Origin: Sanderia malayensis
Lineage: Eukaryota; Cnidaria; Scyphozoa; Semaeostomeae; Pelagiidae
Direction: 5' to 3'
NCBI GenBank assembly: GCA_013076295.1
Contig: RQOL01000861.1
Location: 4,380,235-4,444,234 of the forward strand
Length of the DNA: 64,000 nt
The first letter of the stretch is position 1; the number at the start of each line of letters is the position of its first letter. Below, piece after piece: positions 59,645 through 64,000 of the stretch. The translations under genes were made by a program, and so were the position numbers. The notes below the pieces were generated by a model, which saw only the letters and a program-made list of their open reading frames with translations, was not told the DNA's origin and did not search any database.

Positions 59645-61786
59645 GTTTGAAAGACAAAGAATTTGATGATTCTAATTATGAATTTATGCAATCAAGATTA
59701 CTATTAGCTAGAGCGTTAAAAAAATAATTAGGTTATTAATAATTAAAATTTATCTATTTATTATCTTCTTAATTTACTTTGCTAACTTAGTTACTTACGT
59801 ATGATGCTCAATTTATATGTTATTATCTGAAGAAATTGAATTCAATAATTTAGACTGCGGGCATAGCAAAATGGAGTTATTTTTTATTCAAGGCTAAACC
59901 TCCTGTTGCATGTTACACGCAAAGCCTACCACTTAACTATTTATTCCGCAAGAAATGATAAGATTCAATGCTTTTTTCCACTGCAGCCCGATTGACGGAG
60001 TAAAACTCGATTTGAAAACCAAAGCAACAATGCGATGGTTGTTGGCTCTCTCTCGCATCGCACCGCACGTGCGTTCGTCGAAAATGCAAGTAAATGCAAA
60101 CAAAATGAAACCAGCAAGGCTATAAGCCGCAGCAAATGTCTTTATTTTTCGAGATTTGAAAGCCAAAACAACATCATAAAGATACCGCTGACTAAGTTGA
60201 AGCTCGGGGTTAATAAAACGTGCAATGATAAAGCAAAGCACCAGAGAACGGTGGGTGGGCCTAGCCTAACAAGCTGGAAAAACTTCAACACGACCCTGAG
60301 AAAGCTCTAGAGCACATATTCCGTAAAAAATCTAGTAGTAATAAGAAGAAAATATAAATAAACAACTTACATTAAATATATGACTTGAAGTTCGCAACGT
60401 TGCAGCAGTAACATCGAAAGAAAAGGTCTCTTTGGTCGTGGAAACTCAACATCAACAAGAAACACGTGCAATTTGAAAACCAAAGTGCGCGTGCGCAGAC
60501 AAAGCTGGCCCACCTTTGTCATATTTAACATAAGAAACATTCAGACCTGCTGTATTGAAGGGCTACATTCTTGTTTCGAAATGAGACTCATAATAAAATA
60601 AATAGCTTTCAAATGCTACCTTTATGTTCAAAATAATATTGGTTTGTTTTTTAATCACTTTCATTGTTCTTTTTTCATTAGATAAAAACTTTAGAATTGC
60701 GCAGTTTTTCTTGAGCTGCACAAGCATTTTTAGAACTGCACATCTTGTGTACAACTGCATCATCTAAACTACGTCACAGAATTAAATGCATTGGCAGAAG
60801 AACCATAAAGAAATAGCGTTATGATTTAAACGACAAATAAGTTAATATATAGAAATAGTTTCCTCTGATACAGTTACAATAAAGTTTACGAATAACATTA
60901 AGTCGTAGTGAAATAACACATGATTCTATATACAATGAATGTGACACAAAATCAACCTCTGACAAGCAAATGCTACTTGTAATTATGCACATTATGCTCT
61001 GTCTACTCAGCGAGCTAAAAATAAATATCAAATTCATCCCGCTTATATTCCTTTGAGCCCATATACCAGCACTATACATTCTTTACAAATTCCTTTAAAT
61101 TAAAGGAGTAAATTCATTATTTTGTTAGTCTGGAGTTTAATACTAATTGGATGTACTTTGATGAAAACAAAAATTATCAATTAACAAAAGCCTGAAGAAT
61201 CCGCAGGCCAACATTTCCCAAACATGATTCAGGTGAATGTTATTTCTGAGGAACGTCAGGCTGTGATTATCTTGACGCTAAAAGGACGTCAGGTGCTTTC
61301 CTTATTTTACTTCGAACGTCACGATTATTCTTTCGGCATGACATTAGCGCACATACAATAATCTTTATTTCATAAGCTTGACTGTTGATATTCAACAAGG
61401 CAAACACCCAGGTCATAATTTATGTAAAAACTTTTGTTCCGACATGGTCAAGATGAGGGTCGTGATTATTGTTATACTTAGGGCTGGGTTTAGGGCATAG
61501 AGATAGGATATACACCATGAGATATAGGATATTAGGGCATAGAGATACGATATATACTATGAGATATAGGATATGTATTACATATCCTATCTCTATGGTT
61601 TAGGGTAAGGGCAAGGGTGGGAGGTAGTACTCGTGCGCAAACTATCAGGACCCATGCATGCCGGATAGATAACCGAAAGTTATAAGATTCGGTGCCGGAA
61701 GAATATCCACGATTTATCTTAACAGCGGCAACTTATCGGGTAACCTTCACAACGAAAACATTTTGATGAACGCATTTGGATGAGTG
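59645..61786. other. Intergenic, simple repeats only
   Basis: No gene recognised. A tandem pair of about 43 bp (agggcatagagata...gatataggatat) lies at 61493-61580, followed by an inverted fragment (catatcctatctctatg). Confidence 0.45.
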
Positions 61787-63721
61787 TCACGAAGAAGAAC
61801 CATCATACTTCATCATGCGGAGAAATTCTGTAAAGAAGATTGGTTATCACATAACAGTTCATGATTTTAAAATTTATGTTAAATACGACTTTGCTTATAT
61901 CAAATTATTTTGTTATATAGTTTTGTGTTCAAGTCCAGATAAAAAATAAAACGAAAAAAAATAACAAATAAAATAATAAAATAACGAGAAAATAGAAACT
62001 TGCGCTCGCGAAAAAATAGAAGTTGTGAAGATATGACGTATCAATCCCTAAAGTGGGCGGACATGCGCAGTACTAAATTCCTGGATATTGCGCTAGTAGA
62101 TCATGCACAGCGTAACAGTACTGATTACGTAAAAACAGACCAGCGCAGTACTAGGCTGCGCAGCCCAAAATCCAGGTAACGTTAGAGTCACTGCATTACA
62201 TCCCTGTGCCTCGCTCAACACGACCGAGCGAGCAAAACGAGTGAGGCACAGGGACGCAATGTAGTGAGTCTGGGCAACGATTTCCCATAACGGATTTCAG
62301 TGGATAAACCCCAACCAAAACCAAGAAACCGATTAAGAATCTTTTACTATAAAAGGCTGATCTTATTTTTAGTACCAAAGTTTCTGATACAAAATACGTG
62401 AGCATATATATATATATATATATACAGTCAAGTGCTAAATGTGAACACAAACCTTGATAATCGACCTGTCCATCTCCATCCATGTCTGCTTCTCTTATCA
62501 TTTCATCAATCTCTTCTTCAGTCAACACCTCGCCAAGCTCTCCTGAAACTTGCCTCAATTCGTTCACACTGATGTAGCCGTCGCCATCCAAATCGAAGAA
62601 CTCGAAGGCCACTCGGATCTCCTCCTCAAGGGCTATCCTATGCTCCTCCTTTGCGCCCATCCTCTCCAGAAATTCATTCAACTCGATTCGGCCATTGCCT
62701 GCAGCAAAAAAATGAAAAACGACGTGTAAGGTAATGTTTTGTTTATCAGAGCTCGTGCGTTTGAAAAAAACAAACGAGACAATTCAACATGTTAGCAATG
62801 AATCGATATATAATGAATTTCATGCGTGAAATGAATGACAAAACCTGTCACGTTGTTATGCACTACAATGAATACAATAAATTAAGATACATTCAAGTGT
62901 CGCACATGTGTGGAAATATGCATACATCGTGAATAGAGTGGTAGCAACAAATGTTTTGGGGAGAACAGCAAGTGAAAACTAATTACCCTAAGTCCTCGAT
63001 TAAGAACTAACTACCGTAAGTCCTCGATTAAGCCTCCAGGGTCTTATTTCGCAAAACATATTTTAGGGTGGGGGTTTATTCGAGGGGGCGCTCATTCAAG
63101 TGTGGGGGCTTAATCGAGGACCTGCGGTACTCGTCATCATAACACATTTAGCTGTATATACCACGATAGTAATACGTGGCATATATACATAGCAGCAGCA
63201 ACAACAAAAGTAGTCGCAGTGGCTGGTAGTCGGTTAAGCACAGCTGACAGCCAGTTCAAACTAGCAAAGTCTCTTTAGAGCAACTTTCAAGTGGTTCTGA
63301 ATTAGAATTTTAACTGCTTATGCAATTGCTGTGATATACGTACCATTCCTATCGATTTTCTTGATGAGGTCCTCCAGTTCACGGTCCTTAAATTTGTGTC
63401 CGAGTGACTTGAGGACAATCTTCATGTCGCTGATCGAAATTACACCGTCTTTGTCATAATCGAACAAGGTAAATGCCCTCGTTAGCTCTGACCGAAGTAA
63501 TAAAAACATAATGCTTTACAAGAATGCGGATACAAGAATATCATACTTTACGTAAGCAATGAGAGCATCAGTTTTTAAGTGTACCATACCTACGTGCGGG
63601 GCAATTATAGATGTGTCATTGACCATAATACAGTGGCATAAAAGTATCATAGCAAAGTGGTGCATAACGTGTTAGAGTTTAGAAGCATACCTTGTCTCTG
63701 GGTTTGACTCAATGCATGGGC
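61787..63721 (-). CDS. Calmodulin-like EF-hand protein (5' end missing)
   Basis: Four exons seen in gene order: 63721-63691, 63487-63344, 62698-62453 and 61827-61787. Phases are consistent (0/1/1/1). At least one 5' exon with the start codon lies beyond the window. The visible 153 residues hold four EF hands. EF1 [12 protein letters not shown] has Asp instead of Glu at loop position 12. EF2 [12 protein letters not shown] is split across an exon junction. EF3 is [14 protein letters not shown]4 is [12 protein letters not shown]. It ends [14 protein letters not shown]3 and EF4 are close to calmodulin; the N-lobe and the linker ([20 protein letters not shown]) are more divergent. So it is calmodulin-like rather than calmodulin itself. 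It is probably a Ca2+ sensor; partner unknown. Confidence 0.88.
62183..62272. mobile_element. Palindromic MITE, 9-bp family (copy 3, shortest)
   Basis: About 90 bp: tagagtcactgcattacatc ... gcaatgtagtgagtctg. It could fold into one long hairpin. The flanks ggtaacgt and ggcaacga are an imperfect target duplication. It lies in the last intron of the calmodulin-like gene. Confidence 0.75.
62405..62425. repeat. (at)n microsatellite
   Basis: About ten at units directly after the 5' splice site region of the calmodulin-like gene's last intron. Confidence 0.9.
63012..63129. mobile_element. 'gattaagcccc' MITE (best copy)
   Basis: 118 bp with inverted ends taccgtaagtcctcgattaa and taccgcaggtcctcgattaa (right end, reverse strand). 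A partial duplicate end lies just before it (62988-63008). It sits in an intron of the calmodulin-like gene. Related copies are at 42015 and 45635. Confidence 0.85.
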
Positions 63722-64000
63722 CTGGAAAAAGAAAAATCATAGTTATTGATTAATGCTAAATGAGATTGTATAAATAGCCTTTGAGACCATAGCATGACAA
63801 GTTACAAGCACAATAATGGTTGGAGTATAAACTTCAGCTTTAGAAACTGTGCGTGATAATCTATATAACTGGTACTGAAGACATTTCCATGTAAAACACA
63901 CAATTTCTCCAATGTGTTTGAGCTTTATTCAACTGCTTAATTTTGCATAAGAAAAGACTTTGAATTATCAGGTCTTTGAAAGTTTTTGAAAGTCATTATA
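63722..64000. other. Intron of the calmodulin-like gene, window edge
   Basis: No start exon recognised on the minus strand, so the first exon should be beyond 64000. Confidence 0.5.

Noticed and set aside
62196..62681. 161-codon minus-strand ORF as a complete EF-hand protein
   Set aside because: It reads through a gtttgt donor into an (at)n tract and a MITE. The correct last exon is 61827-61787, which completes EF4 and the C-terminus.

Overview
This is an intron-rich, AT-rich animal nuclear window, probably from an aquatic invertebrate. The evidence is many short GT-AG introns, a 41-exon DIP2 gene, metazoan-type signalling genes and many small DNA transposons. I cannot name the phylum from this sequence alone.

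Layout. 1-1390 is mostly blank sequence with one possible orphan first exon. 1462-7577 is a 184-bp satellite array of about 33 monomers. 7810-14510 (+) is a complete DNAJC7-type co-chaperone gene (TPR plus J domain), except that a 403-bp Harbinger/Tourist-like MITE with a TTA target duplication sits inside its second coding exon. 14511-19550 is transposon-rich. It contains a palindromic MITE with 9-bp target duplications and a nested foldback complex, inside which a 2.07-kb terminal-inverted-repeat element encodes a 201-residue orphan protein. 19985-27729 holds three CBM21 (glycogen-targeting type) genes. One has a clear PP1-docking motif, and two begin with N-myristoylation-like Met-Gly starts. 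28324-29103 (-) is a roadblock/LC7 dynein light chain gene with an extended N-terminus. 30469-47640 (-) is a complete DIP2 gene: DMAP1-binding domain followed by two adenylate-forming (acyl-CoA synthetase-like) domains. 47641-58507 is intergenic, with mariner-like, MULE-like and hAT-like MITEs, a LINE 3' end and microsatellites. 58508-59644 (+) is an intronless PKA regulatory subunit. 61787-63721 (-) is a calmodulin-like EF-hand gene whose 5' end lies outside the window.

There is no operon logic here. Two themes stand out. One is glycogen metabolism and cAMP signalling (CBM21/PP1 targeting subunits and PKA-R, about 30 kb apart; any link is inference). The other is strong activity of non-autonomous DNA transposons, several in introns and one in a coding exon. 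Exon boundaries were worked out by eye from reading frame, GT/AG sites and recall of the protein families. No alignment or database search was run.
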